NCBI GenBank assembly: GCA_016207415.1
Contig: JACQPT010000229.1
Coordinates: 1-41,053 of the forward strand
Source of the DNA: Ignavibacteriales bacterium
GTDB lineage: Bacteria; Bacteroidota; Ignavibacteria; UBA10030
Direction of reading: 5' to 3'
DNA length: 41,053 nucleotides
A model generated the notes under the pieces. That model had not been told where the DNA came from. It saw only the letters and a program-made list of their open reading frames with translations, and did not search any database. Both the position numbers and the translations under genes were made by a program. Below are positions 9,246 through 18,449 of this stretch, one piece after another. Within the stretch, counting starts at the first letter, position 1, and each line of letters begins with the position of its first letter.

Positions 9246-10538
9246 TTACAAGGACGATGTTGCAAAAAACTTGCTGTTGTTATAAATGCCTACTGCTTTC
9301 CCTTTGAGTCGACGGCCCTGAAAAGGCGAGTTCTTGGATTTCGATCTAAAGGAGGCGGTATCCACTGTCCACTCGATCGACGGGTCAAGAAATGTCAAAT
9401 TCGCTTTTTCTCCTTCTTGAATCCTGATTGGAGCCAGGGAGAGAATCCGCCTCGGGTTCGTAGAGAGTTTTTCAATGAGCTGAAACAAAGACAGGTATTT
9501 CGCGTCAACAAGCTCCGTGTATGCGAGGCCAATCGCCGTCTCCAATCCGACGATCCCGAATGGTGCGGCCGCATATTCGACTTCTTTTTCATCAATGGTG
9601 TGGGGTGCATGGTCTGTCGCAATAGCCACTATCGTTCCATCCCGCAATCCTTCCTTCATCGCCAATAAGTCATCCTTTGTTCGCAGCGGCGGGTTCATTT
9701 TCGTGTTTGTGTCAAATTCCGAGACCGCTTCATCGGTCAGCGTAAAATGGTGCGGCGTAACTTCGCACGTCACGTGCAAACCTTCCTTTTTCGCGGCGCG
9801 AACACATGCCAACGCTTCCTTTGTGCTGATATGTGCCACATGATAGCGCGCCGTGCGGATGAATTTCAACAAAGCAACATCACGCTGCACCATGATCTCC
9901 TCCGCAACTCCTGGAATTCCCGGCATACCCAAGCGCGTGGACACAAAGCCTTCATGCATGACGCCGCCTTGCGTCAATGTCTCCTCCTCAGCGTGCTGAA
10001 TGACGGGACGCTTATACATAGACGAGTATTCAAACGCGCGGCGCATGATCTCCGCACTTGAAATCGGACTGCCGTCATCACTGAACCCCACCGCCCCCGC
10101 TCCGACGAGCTCTGCCATGGGGGCGAGCTCCTCGCCCTTCCTTCCCCTAGTCGCCGCTGCAATCGGATAGACGTCGACAATACCATCACATACCCGCCTG
10201 CCTCTTTCTATGACGTAGCGAACGACAGACTCATCATCAATCACCGGGTTCGTGTTGGGCATACAACAAACGGCCGTGAATCCACCTGCTGCAGCAGACG
10301 CACAACCCGTTTCAATGGTCTCCTTGTGTTCAAAACCGGGCTCGCGCAAATGCACATGCATGTCGATGAACCCGGGAGCGACAATCTTGCCTTTCAGGTC
10401 AAGATCCTGAGCCGATTTCTCCGAAGTAATCTGACCACCGAGCTTCTCAATCCGGCCGTCGCGGATCAGAATGTCCACTGTTTCATCTTTGCCCGAAACC
10501 GGGTCGATCAGTCTTCCGTGTTTGAGATGAATCGTCAT
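9246..10538 (-). CDS. pyrC: Dihydroorotase
   Basis: DMHVHLREPGFEHKETIETG metal-binding motif, ATDHAPHTIDEKEVEYAAAPFGIVGLET. Confidence 0.95.
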   Translation of the reverse strand: MTIHLKHGRLIDPVSGKDETVDILIRDGRIEKLGGQITSEKSAQDLDLKGKIVAPGFIDMHVHLREPGFEHKETIETGCASAAAGGFTAVCCMPNTNPVIDDESVVRYVIERGRRVCDGIVDVYPIAAATRGRKGEELAPMAELVGAGAVGFSDDGSPISSAEIMRRAFEYSSMYKRPVIQHAEEETLTQGGVMHEGFVSTRLGMPGIPGVAEEIMVQRDVALLKFIRTARYHVAHISTKEALACVRAAKKEGLHVTCEVTPHHFTLTDEAVSEFDTNTKMNPPLRTKDDLLAMKEGLRDGTIVAIATDHAPHTIDEKEVEYAAAPFGIVGLETAIGLAYTELVDAKYLSLFQLIEKLSTNPRRILSLAPIRIQEGEKANLTFLDPSIEWTVDTASFRSKSKNSPFQGRRLKGKAVGIYNNSKFFATSSL

Positions 10539-10544
10539 ATTTTT

Positions 10545-11465
10545 TCAGTTGGATGTTCCGAGGAGATAGAGAACAGCCATTCTCACGGCAACGCCGTTGG
10601 TCACCTGCTGAAGAATCACCGAGTGTTCGCTGTCCGCCAAGTCGGCCGATAGCTCAACGTCCCGATTGATAGGTCCCGGATGCATTATCGTGATTGGCTT
10701 TGATGCCTTTGACACCTTTTCTTTGGTCACGCCAAAATAGCGATGATACTCCCGCAGGGATGGGAACAACCCGCTTTCCTGGCGTTCGAGTTGAATGCGC
10801 AGAACGTTGATCACATCAACGTCCTGAACGACATCCTCAAGCCGGTGAAAAACTTTGACGCCAAGCTTCTCAATATCTCTGGGAATGAGCGTCGCCGGCC
10901 CACAGACAGAAACTTCTGCTCCCATTGTCGTCAGCCCATAGATATTGGAGCGTGCGACTCGGCTGTGCGTAATATCGCCGACGATGCACACTTTCAGGTT
11001 CTCTAGCCGTCCGTATTTGTCGCGCAGCGTAAACATATCCAGTAATCCTTGCGTCGGGTGCTCGTGCCCTCCATCGCCGGCGTTGATGACATTTGCATCA
11101 ACGACGCGACTGAGGAAGTGCGATGCGCCGGGAGCCGGATGGCGGATGACGACCATGTCGATCTTCATCGCCTCAATATTGCGGGCCGTATCTTTTAGTG
11201 TTTCGCCTTTGCTAACGCTGCTGCCCGCAGTGGAAAAGGTAACAACATCTGCCGAAAGCCGGCGTTCGGCGAGTTCAAACGATATCCTTGTCCTCGTCGA
11301 TGACTCAAAAAACAAATTGACAATAGTCTTGCCTTGCAGCGGTGGGACCTTTTTGATCGGACGCTCGAGAACCTCTTTGAACAATACCGCCGTATCGAGG
11401 ATGGCGGAAATGTCCTCTTTGGACATGCCATCGAGACCCAGCAAATGCCGATTCTGGAGTTTCAT
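10545..11465 (-). CDS. pyrB: Aspartate carbamoyltransferase catalytic subunit
   Basis: FFESSTRTRISFELAERRL, GDGGHEHPTQGLLDMFTL, MHPGPINRDVEL. Confidence 0.97.
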   Translation of the reverse strand: MKLQNRHLLGLDGMSKEDISAILDTAVLFKEVLERPIKKVPPLQGKTIVNLFFESSTRTRISFELAERRLSADVVTFSTAGSSVSKGETLKDTARNIEAMKIDMVVIRHPAPGASHFLSRVVDANVINAGDGGHEHPTQGLLDMFTLRDKYGRLENLKVCIVGDITHSRVARSNIYGLTTMGAEVSVCGPATLIPRDIEKLGVKVFHRLEDVVQDVDVINVLRIQLERQESGLFPSLREYHRYFGVTKEKVSKASKPITIMHPGPINRDVELSADLADSEHSVILQQVTNGVAVRMAVLYLLGTSN

Positions 11466-12019
11466 CGCTTCAACTCCATTTCATCAGAGTCTGAAAGGAA
11501 AACTGCATCTTCGTCGTCAAGCTCCTTCATCAGAACGTTGATTGTCTGTTTCATAGAGGTGGGCACATTTTTCCCCACGAAGTCTGCTTTTATCGGAAGC
11601 TCGCGGTGGCCGCGGTCGATAAGCACCAGCAGCTGGATTTCAGCAGGCCGTCCCATGTCCATGAGGGCATTCAGCGCAGCCCTTATCGTGCGTCCCGTGA
11701 AGAGAACATCATCAATAAGCACGAGCGTTTTTCCTGTGATATCGAAAAGGATCTGCGTGCTCTGTAATTGCGGCTGATCCAACCTGCCGCGAAGATCGTC
11801 ACGGTACAAGGTGATGTCGAGCGTTCCGACGGGGATTGGCCTTCGTTCGATTTCTTCGATTTTTGCAGCAATGCGGCGAGCGAGGAAATCTCCACGCGTA
11901 CGGATGCCGACGACTGCAAGGTTTTCGGCTCCTTTTTCCTTTTCGACAATCTCGTGGGCCAGGCGATTGATGGCTCGCTGAAACCCTGTGGCATCAATGA
12001 TTTTTGTTTTTTTCATCAT
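11462..12019 (-). CDS. pyrR: Bifunctional pyrimidine operon regulator/uracil phosphoribosyltransferase
   Basis: VGIRTRGDFLARRIAAKI, GTLDITLYRDDL, LVLIDDVLFTGRTIRAALNALMDMGRP (PRPP motif). Confidence 0.93.
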   Translation of the reverse strand: MMKKTKIIDATGFQRAINRLAHEIVEKEKGAENLAVVGIRTRGDFLARRIAAKIEEIERRPIPVGTLDITLYRDDLRGRLDQPQLQSTQILFDITGKTLVLIDDVLFTGRTIRAALNALMDMGRPAEIQLLVLIDRGHRELPIKADFVGKNVPTSMKQTINVLMKELDDEDAVFLSDSDEMELKR

Positions 12020-12085
12020 TCTCGAGCGTCAATCCCTCATTATTCTTGATTCATAATCGATTCGGTTACTGACTCATTTGCAAAC

Positions 12086-12117
12086 AAAAAAACCCCAGTC
12101 CGATAAGGAAAGGGGTT
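12086..12117 (-). terminator. Intrinsic terminator/possible attenuator upstream of pyrR
   Basis: Minus-strand AACCCC-TT-TCC-TTATC-GGA-CT-GGGGTT followed by TTTTT; about 67 nt before the pyrR start. Confidence 0.7.
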
Positions 12118-12134
12118 AAATGGATGACAAAACA

Positions 12135-12191
12135 GCAAAATGCAAAATGAAACAATCAAAAAGTTTTCTAATTCTTAATTTTGCATTTTGC
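12135..12191. repeat. 14-bp perfect inverted repeat, 29-nt spacer
   Basis: gcaaaatgcaaaat (12135-12148) and attttgcattttgc (12178-12191). Confidence 0.85.
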
Positions 12192-12193
12192 AT

Positions 12194-12238
12194 TGATTCC
12201 TTTCCTATCTCGCTGGATAGGACTTAAAGGAACAATCA
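12194..12238. repeat. Imperfect long hairpin in the pyrR/tRNA-Val intergenic region
   Basis: ttgatt-cctttcctatc-tcgctg-gatagg-actt-aaagg-aac-aatcaa. Confidence 0.65.
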
Positions 12239-12313
12239 AAGAACGTTTCGAATGAGGATTTCGGAGAGGATAGCGGAATGAGATATTCCCCTCGCGAATT
12301 CCGTATTCTCTCG

Positions 12314-12388
12314 TGGGCGCTGCTGGGGTCGAACCAGCGACCTTACGCGTGTGAGGCGTACGCTCTAGACCAACTGAGCTAAGCGCCC
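12314..12388 (-). tRNA. tRNA-Val (anticodon CAC)
   Basis: Reverse complement GGGCGCTTAGCTCAGTTGGTCTAGAGCGTACGCCTCACACGCGTAAGGTCGCTGGTTCGACCCCAGCAGCGCCC(A); anticodon loop CTCACAC; complete cloverleaf. Confidence 0.95.
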
Positions 12389-12389
12389 T

Positions 12390-12442
12390 TTTGGACCACG
12401 CAGGTGTGGACCGTGCGATCCAACCAACTGAGCTTCTCGCCC
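12390..12442 (-). pseudogene. tRNA-like relic (5' half: acceptor 5' strand, D-arm, degenerate anticodon region; no T-arm)
   Basis: Reverse complement GGGCGAGAAGCTCAGTTGGTTGGATCGCACGGTCCACACCTGCGTGGTCCAA aligns with the 5' half of the adjacent tRNA-Val but runs straight into it without a T-arm or 3' acceptor strand. Confidence 0.6.
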
Positions 12443-12483
12443 GAGTAAAACTGGAACTAATGTAGCCAAAAACCCGCCGAGAA

Positions 12484-14373
12484 TCAAGACTCGACAGATG
12501 AATCCGTCGCCGTTTCTTCCTCGAAATGCTCTTTGATCTTCTGCGCAATTTTCGAGCCCACGATTTCCGAGAGTTGTTCTTCTGTCGCGAACTTTACTCC
12601 TTGGACAGATCCGAACGCTTCGAGTAACTCTGTCGCCCGTACTTTGCCAATCCCTTTGACGAGGTCAAGCTCCGTGCGGAGAATTCGTTTCGCGCGGACT
12701 TTTCGATGATATGCAATCGCAAACCGGTGTGCTTCGTCCCGTATCTGTTGAAGGAGTCGAAGACCGGATGATGTTCTCGGCAGGAGCATCGCTTCGGATT
12801 TTTCCGGGACAAAAACTTCTTCGAGCCTTTTCGCCAAACCGATAATGGGTGTCGTCTCTATTTTCAACTTCTTGATAACCTCCAGGGCACTGGAAAGCTG
12901 CCCTTTGCCCCCGTCCACCATAATCAAATCAGGCATGGGCTGATTTTCCTCCAACACTCGAACGTACCTACGTTCAACAACCTCTTGCATGCTGGCAAAA
13001 TCATCCGGGCCCGATACAGTCCTTATTTTAAACTTGCGATACTCGCTCCTTCGAGGCTTCCCGTCAACAAACACGACCATCGAAGCGACGGAATCACTTC
13101 CCTGTATGTTCGAGATGTCGAAACACTCAATCCGCCTCGGAGCAGTTTTCATACGAAGGTCCCGCTGCAAAGACCTCACTGAATTTGGGATGTAATCTCC
13201 ACGCTTAAGCCGCTGCACCTCGAGCTCATCGATCCAGAACTGCGCGTTGTTTTTCACCATGGCGACGAGTTTTACCTTTTCACCTGCTTTGGAGATTTCA
13301 ATTGAAACATTTCCCTGTCGTCTCTTTTCCAGCCAGCTCTGGACAAGCTCTTTTTGCTCGACATCGGACGAGAGGACCAATTCCGGCGGAATGTCCTCCG
13401 AATCAAGGTAGAATCGCTCGACGAGGTTCTCCATCACCTCTCCTTCCTCTTTTCCCTCCACATTGGCAAGATAGAAGTGCTGGTTGCCGACCACCTTTCC
13501 GTCTCTCACTTTAAACATGACACCACATGCGTCGTCGTTCCGGGTGACAAGGCCCCAGATATCCCTGTCGACCTCCCTTGCAGCGACGATTTTCTGGCGC
13601 TCCGTGTAGACGGTGAGCGCACGTATTCTATCACGAGCACTGGCAGCATCTTCGAATTTCATCCCCTCAGACAAACGTCCCATTTCTTTCTGGAGTGAAT
13701 CGACCAGAGAATCGGTTTTACCTTTCAGTACCTGAGACACTTGCGAAATCATAGCGGTGTAGTGTTCCCTGGTGATCAACGCTTCGCACGGCCCCTCACA
13801 CTTTTTGATGTGATAGTCCAGGCAGAGTTTGAACTTCCCGGCCCTGATAGATTCATCGGTGAGCTCGTAATTACAGCTGCGAATCATGAAGATATCTCGG
13901 ACGGTCTTCAGCGCAAAGCGCATGGTCTTCACATCTGTGTATGGACCAAAATACCGTCCTCCTGAAGCGACTTTCTTCCTCGTCACAAATACGCGCGGGA
14001 ATGGTTCGTTCGTGATGACGATAAAGGGATAACTCTTGTCGTCTTTCAGTATGACATTATAACGAGGTTTAAATTTCTTGATGAGGTTGGCTTCAAGGAT
14101 GAGGGCTTCCACTTCGTTGTCGGTGACAACAAGCTCGACGTCCGCGATTTTAGGGACCAGCGCATCGAGTTTCGGGTCAGGCGCGCGGGATTTCTGAAAA
14201 TATTGCCGTACACGGGAACGCAAACTCTGCGCTTTGCCCACATAGATGACCTTCGACTCGGCGCTCTTGAATTGATAAACACCAGGTTTGTTCGGGAGGG
14301 AATCCAGCTTCTCTTCGAGGTCGAGGTCTTTTACAGAGAGAGTGACTTCTTTCGGCATCACTTGCACATTCAT
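12484..14373 (-). CDS. uvrC: Excinuclease ABC subunit C
   Basis: GIY-YIG N-terminus LPNKPGVYQFKSAESKVIYVGKAQSLRSRVRQYF, IECFDISNIQGSDSVASMVVF, C-terminal HhH LDLVKGIGKVRATELLEAFGS. Confidence 0.97.
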   Translation of the reverse strand: MNVQVMPKEVTLSVKDLDLEEKLDSLPNKPGVYQFKSAESKVIYVGKAQSLRSRVRQYFQKSRAPDPKLDALVPKIADVELVVTDNEVEALILEANLIKKFKPRYNVILKDDKSYPFIVITNEPFPRVFVTRKKVASGGRYFGPYTDVKTMRFALKTVRDIFMIRSCNYELTDESIRAGKFKLCLDYHIKKCEGPCEALITREHYTAMISQVSQVLKGKTDSLVDSLQKEMGRLSEGMKFEDAASARDRIRALTVYTERQKIVAAREVDRDIWGLVTRNDDACGVMFKVRDGKVVGNQHFYLANVEGKEEGEVMENLVERFYLDSEDIPPELVLSSDVEQKELVQSWLEKRRQGNVSIEISKAGEKVKLVAMVKNNAQFWIDELEVQRLKRGDYIPNSVRSLQRDLRMKTAPRRIECFDISNIQGSDSVASMVVFVDGKPRRSEYRKFKIRTVSGPDDFASMQEVVERRYVRVLEENQPMPDLIMVDGGKGQLSSALEVIKKLKIETTPIIGLAKRLEEVFVPEKSEAMLLPRTSSGLRLLQQIRDEAHRFAIAYHRKVRAKRILRTELDLVKGIGKVRATELLEAFGSVQGVKFATEEQLSEIVGSKIAQKIKEHFEEETATDSSVES

Positions 14374-14382
14374 CGCTCCTGC

Positions 14383-14802
14383 TCACCTGCCGGTGGAAGG
14401 CGCGCGTTTTTGACTGATCTCAATGAGCACGCCGTTTGTCGAATGAGGATGGAGGAAAGCCACTATATAGTCGCCAGCCCCGTACCGTGGGGCCTCATCG
14501 ACAAGTTCGAAGCCAATTTCTTTCAGACGCTTCATCTCTCGCTCAATATCATCCACCACAAAAGAGATATGATGCACCCCCGTCCCCCGCTTTTCGATGA
14601 ATTTCGCAATGGAAGATTCAGGAGACGTCGCCTGCAACAGCTCGATGGCGGCACCGTTGAATTCAAACATCACGGTCTTGACTTTTTGATCCCGGACTTC
14701 TTCAAATCGTTGCGGTTGTGCATTGAACAACTTCGTAAACAGTTCCACGGCCGCTTCCAGGTCACTGACGGCAACACCAATATGAGCAATCTTTTCAAAC
14801 AC
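14383..14802 (-). CDS. mce: Methylmalonyl-CoA epimerase
   Basis: VOC fold: KIAHIGVAVSDLEAAVELFTKLF, GTGVHHISFVVDDIEREMKRLK. Confidence 0.9.
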   Translation of the reverse strand: MFEKIAHIGVAVSDLEAAVELFTKLFNAQPQRFEEVRDQKVKTVMFEFNGAAIELLQATSPESSIAKFIEKRGTGVHHISFVVDDIEREMKRLKEIGFELVDEAPRYGAGDYIVAFLHPHSTNGVLIEISQKRAPSTGR

Positions 14803-15730
14803 GCGTCCTCGACGTTGGCCTCAACGGAAGGAGCAGACGCCTTATTCCTGGAGCGTTCGCACAAAGAATTCCCGTCAACACCATGGAAGCGCCGAGCAGA
14901 ACCTCCGTTTCGAGGCGCTCCTGAAGCACGAGAGAACCGATGACTATAGCAATCGGCGGAGTGACAAATGCGGTGAGGGAAAGAAGGACCGCCTGAACGT
15001 GTTTCACCAGCCAAAAATACGTAACGAATGTGACGACGGTGCCGAATGTGGCAAGATAGAGTAGCGAGCTGATGGCATGTGTTTCGAACTTTGCACTCGC
15101 GATATCTTCGGTTCCTGCGCTTGCAACCAGGAGCGTTACGGCGCCCAGGAGCATGGCCGAAAAGTTGAGCGTCACCGGACTATACGGTTTTCCCTTTTTC
15201 TTAAGCGTCACCAGAGCGTATGCCTGGAGAGCCGCTGCCGCAAGAATCGACCCCATGCCGACAAACGAACGCGGTCCCAGAATGTTCACTTCATTCGAGA
15301 AGATTACCACGATGCCGGCGAAACCTAGCACCATCCCTACCCCTTTGGCAAAGGTGATCCGTTCGTCCGCAAGCCTGGCGTGCGAAAATGAGGCCACCCA
15401 AAACGGATAAGTCGCAAAAAGAATCGAGGATAATGCCGTTGGAATGTTTTTTTGTCCAAGATAGATCAAGCTGTAAGGTACGCTGAAGTTGTTGAAGCTG
15501 ATGACGAGACTCAGCAACCAGAATTCTTTTTTCCGCGGGAACCTTTCTTCCTGAAGCACCATGAGCAACAGCAGGATAGCGCTTGAGATAAAGAACCTGA
15601 GTGACGCGGCGAACAGCGGCGGTACTGTCGCTAGGCCTACCTTTATTGCGAGCCAGGTGGAACCCCAGATAAGACAAACAACTGCTAAACCGATAGATAT
15701 CGCAGCGCGTCCCGGTGCAGCCGCGTTCAG
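14795..15730 (-). CDS. EamA/DMT-family transporter with a non-canonical start (CTG at 15728-15730 or ATT at 15731-15733)
   Basis: Manual translation upstream of the tool's TTG start (15568) gives ILNAAAPGRAAISIGLAVVCLIWGSTWLAIKVGLATVPPLFAASLRFFISSAILLLLMVLQEE, the expected EamA N-terminus, in frame and open back to the TGA at 15749-15751. Confidence 0.8.
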   Translation of the reverse strand: MNAAAPGRAAISIGLAVVCLIWGSTWLAIKVGLATVPPLFAASLRFFISSAILLLLMVLQEERFPRKKEFWLLSLVISFNNFSVPYSLIYLGQKNIPTALSSILFATYPFWVASFSHARLADERITFAKGVGMVLGFAGIVVIFSNEVNILGPRSFVGMGSILAAAALQAYALVTLKKKGKPYSPVTLNFSAMLLGAVTLLVASAGTEDIASAKFETHAISSLLYLATFGTVVTFVTYFWLVKHVQAVLLSLTAFVTPPIAIVIGSLVLQERLETEVLLGASMVLTGILCANAPGIRRLLLPLRPTSRTRV

Positions 15731-15748
15731 AATGCCTCCCCGATGTTT

Positions 15749-17029
15749 TCAGTCCTCGAGTTTATTGATGACTAATCCTGATAAGAGTTTCGGATAAAAA
15801 TACGTTGATTTCTGGGGCATCGTGAATCCTGCCTTCGCAACCTTGCGGACCTCCTGAATCTGAGTAGGGTTCATGAGAAATGCAAGCTGACCAATCCCTT
15901 TCCACACAGACTCAATACACTCGTCAACGGATTTCACATACTCCAGGTTCACTTTCTGCTCTTGCGCTTGTGTGCTGATGCCAAGCATCTCCTTCAAGAT
16001 CAATGAGTGAAGGACGGTAACATCAAGGTCCTTGACCTCTGCCGGGAGATTCTCGCTGACAACATCGGCGGCAGTCAGCGTGGGCTTCAGGCTGAGCAAG
16101 TAAAACTGCGGATCTCCTTTCACCAGCACTCCATATGAGCGGGTGGAACTCGAATCCATCGCCGCCAGCAAGGCGTGCGGTTCTTTGAAAGCGCGCACAA
16201 CAAAATTTTCTGAGACGCGCTGCATAAACTCGGCACCGTCAAATGAGCGCAGAGAATGGACGATCCTGTGCGTCGGCAAGACCACGAGTCCTTCGTCCTC
16301 GAGATTCGTCAGGAACATCATGACGTAGTTATAGAGCTCCTGACCTGAATGCTTTTGATTCTTCGACTGCAAAAAATTCCTGTATTCCAATGCCGTCTCG
16401 TATCGATGGTGGCCGTCTGCGATGAGGACTTGTTTATCCGCGAGCACTTTTTGAATCTCCTGTATCGCTCTCTTGTCGCTCAACCTCCAGAGTTTGTTCT
16501 GGACATCTTCAAACAAAAGGTCAATGTCGGGCGAGGCTCGCAGAATCTCGGATTGTAAACCTTCAATTCGTTTGTCCGGGTCGGAGTAGAGCGAAAACAC
16601 CTGACTGAAATTCGTGTGTGTCGACTGGAGAAGTCGATACCGATCTTCACGAGGCTTCGCAAGCGTCTTTTCATGAGGCAGGACGACTCGTTTTTCAAAT
16701 TCTTCGAGACGGCATAATGCAACGAAACCTCTTCGAGTTATCTCTTTTCCCACTCTGCCTTCAAAGGTTTGATGCAAAATATAGATGGAAGGCTTTTTGT
16801 CGCGCACGAGGATCCCCTTGTCTTGCCATTCCAAGAAATGCTTTGCTGCCGAGGCATATCTGTCTTGCTCTTTTCCGAGGATAAGCCGGACAACATTATA
16901 GGGGTTGCGGTGGTAGAGAGACGACTGTTGCTTCTCCGAAATAACATCGTACGGCGGGGCCACGACCTCCTGAATGGGGACTTTCTCCTGGTTATAGGTA
17001 TACCCCCGAAACGGCCGAATCTCAGGCAT
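15749..17029 (-). CDS. DUF1015 family protein
   Basis: MPEIRPFRGYTYN...VVAPPYDVISEKQQ...LYHRNPYNVVRLILGKE; VLIADGHHRYETALEYR. Confidence 0.9.
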   Translation of the reverse strand: MPEIRPFRGYTYNQEKVPIQEVVAPPYDVISEKQQSSLYHRNPYNVVRLILGKEQDRYASAAKHFLEWQDKGILVRDKKPSIYILHQTFEGRVGKEITRRGFVALCRLEEFEKRVVLPHEKTLAKPREDRYRLLQSTHTNFSQVFSLYSDPDKRIEGLQSEILRASPDIDLLFEDVQNKLWRLSDKRAIQEIQKVLADKQVLIADGHHRYETALEYRNFLQSKNQKHSGQELYNYVMMFLTNLEDEGLVVLPTHRIVHSLRSFDGAEFMQRVSENFVVRAFKEPHALLAAMDSSSTRSYGVLVKGDPQFYLLSLKPTLTAADVVSENLPAEVKDLDVTVLHSLILKEMLGISTQAQEQKVNLEYVKSVDECIESVWKGIGQLAFLMNPTQIQEVRKVAKAGFTMPQKSTYFYPKLLSGLVINKLED

Positions 17030-17942
17030 GGCGTTCTCCCCCGTACCCGAGTCTTTTCAGCATCGCTTCGCTCTCCCGCCATTTTTCGCGGACTTTCACT
17101 CGCAGCTCCAGGAATACTGGCCGGTCAATGAACTGTTCGATCTCCGCGCGTGAAAGCTGTCCAATCTTTTTCAATGCCTCACCCTTGCTGCCAATGAGAA
17201 TCCCCTTTTGTGATTCCCGTTCCACGATAATGTCCGCGCCGATGTATGTCTTCCCTATGCTTCGCTCCTTGTATTCCACGATTTCCACTGCGGTGGAATA
17301 CGGGATCTCCTCTCTGTACTCCTCAAATATTTTTTCACGGATCAACTCACAGACAAAAAAACGCTCCGGATGCTCGCTCACGACATCCTGAGGATAGAGC
17401 GGCTCGTGCCTTGGAAGATACTGAACGACCGTTTTCAACAGTTCGTCGAGGTTTTCCCCTTTGAGAGCCGACACGGGAATGACCTCCCTGAAAACGCCCC
17501 TCGCTGCGAAGGACTCAATGACCGGAAGAATCTCGGGCCGGTGGAGGGAATCCATTTTATTAATGACCAGCAATAGCGGCGTGCTTGATGTTTTCCGACC
17601 AATAAGTTCTTCCACCTCATGGGGCAGCTCGCTTCCACGGGATGCCTCCGTCAGAACAAGAATGAGGTCTGCATCAGCCAGGGCGCTTTCGGCATGACCG
17701 ATCATTTTCTCGTGCAACAGGTATTTGGGCCTGAGAAGTCCAGGTGTATCGAGAAAAATAATCTGAGCATCTTCCCGGTTAAGGATTCCAAGAATCCTCT
17801 GACGCGTTGTCTGCGGCTTCCTCGTGACGATTGAGAGTTTCTGTTGCAGGAGAGCGTTCATGAGCGTTGATTTGCCGACATTCGGCTCGCCAACGATTGC
17901 GACGTACCCCGTTCTGAAATCCCGGCTAAGTTCTTTGGTCAT
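17022..17942 (-). CDS. era: GTPase Era
   Basis: GYVAIVGEPNVGKSTLMNALLQQKLSIVTRKPQTTR, DTPG, NKMD, KH domain IVERESQKGILIGSKGEALKKIG. Start taken at MTKELSRDF. Confidence 0.96.
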   Translation of the reverse strand: MTKELSRDFRTGYVAIVGEPNVGKSTLMNALLQQKLSIVTRKPQTTRQRILGILNREDAQIIFLDTPGLLRPKYLLHEKMIGHAESALADADLILVLTEASRGSELPHEVEELIGRKTSSTPLLLVINKMDSLHRPEILPVIESFAARGVFREVIPVSALKGENLDELLKTVVQYLPRHEPLYPQDVVSEHPERFFVCELIREKIFEEYREEIPYSTAVEIVEYKERSIGKTYIGADIIVERESQKGILIGSKGEALKKIGQLSRAEIEQFIDRPVFLELRVKVREKWRESEAMLKRLGYGGERHA

Positions 17943-18005
17943 AAAAGCAAAAAAGTTCCGCGGACATCTCGGAACTCCCTGAATATGGTACAACGTCAGT
18001 GTTCT

Positions 18006-18362
<357 letters not shown>

Positions 18363-18372
18363 CTATGATTCG

Positions 18373-18402
18373 CTGCCCACCCTCTTTGACCTCTGTGGGC
18401 AG
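18373..18402. repeat. 8-bp-stem hairpin in the secA-glnB intergenic region
   Basis: ctgcccac / gtgggcag with 14-nt loop. Confidence 0.7.
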
Positions 18403-18449
18403 GCAGACAATACTCCAACATTCCAACAATCCTGCTAGCTTAATCACGC

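Noticed and set aside
12168-12548. 126-aa minus-strand ORF
   Set aside because: It is translated through tRNA-Val and the tRNA relic; low-complexity basic sequence, not a protein.
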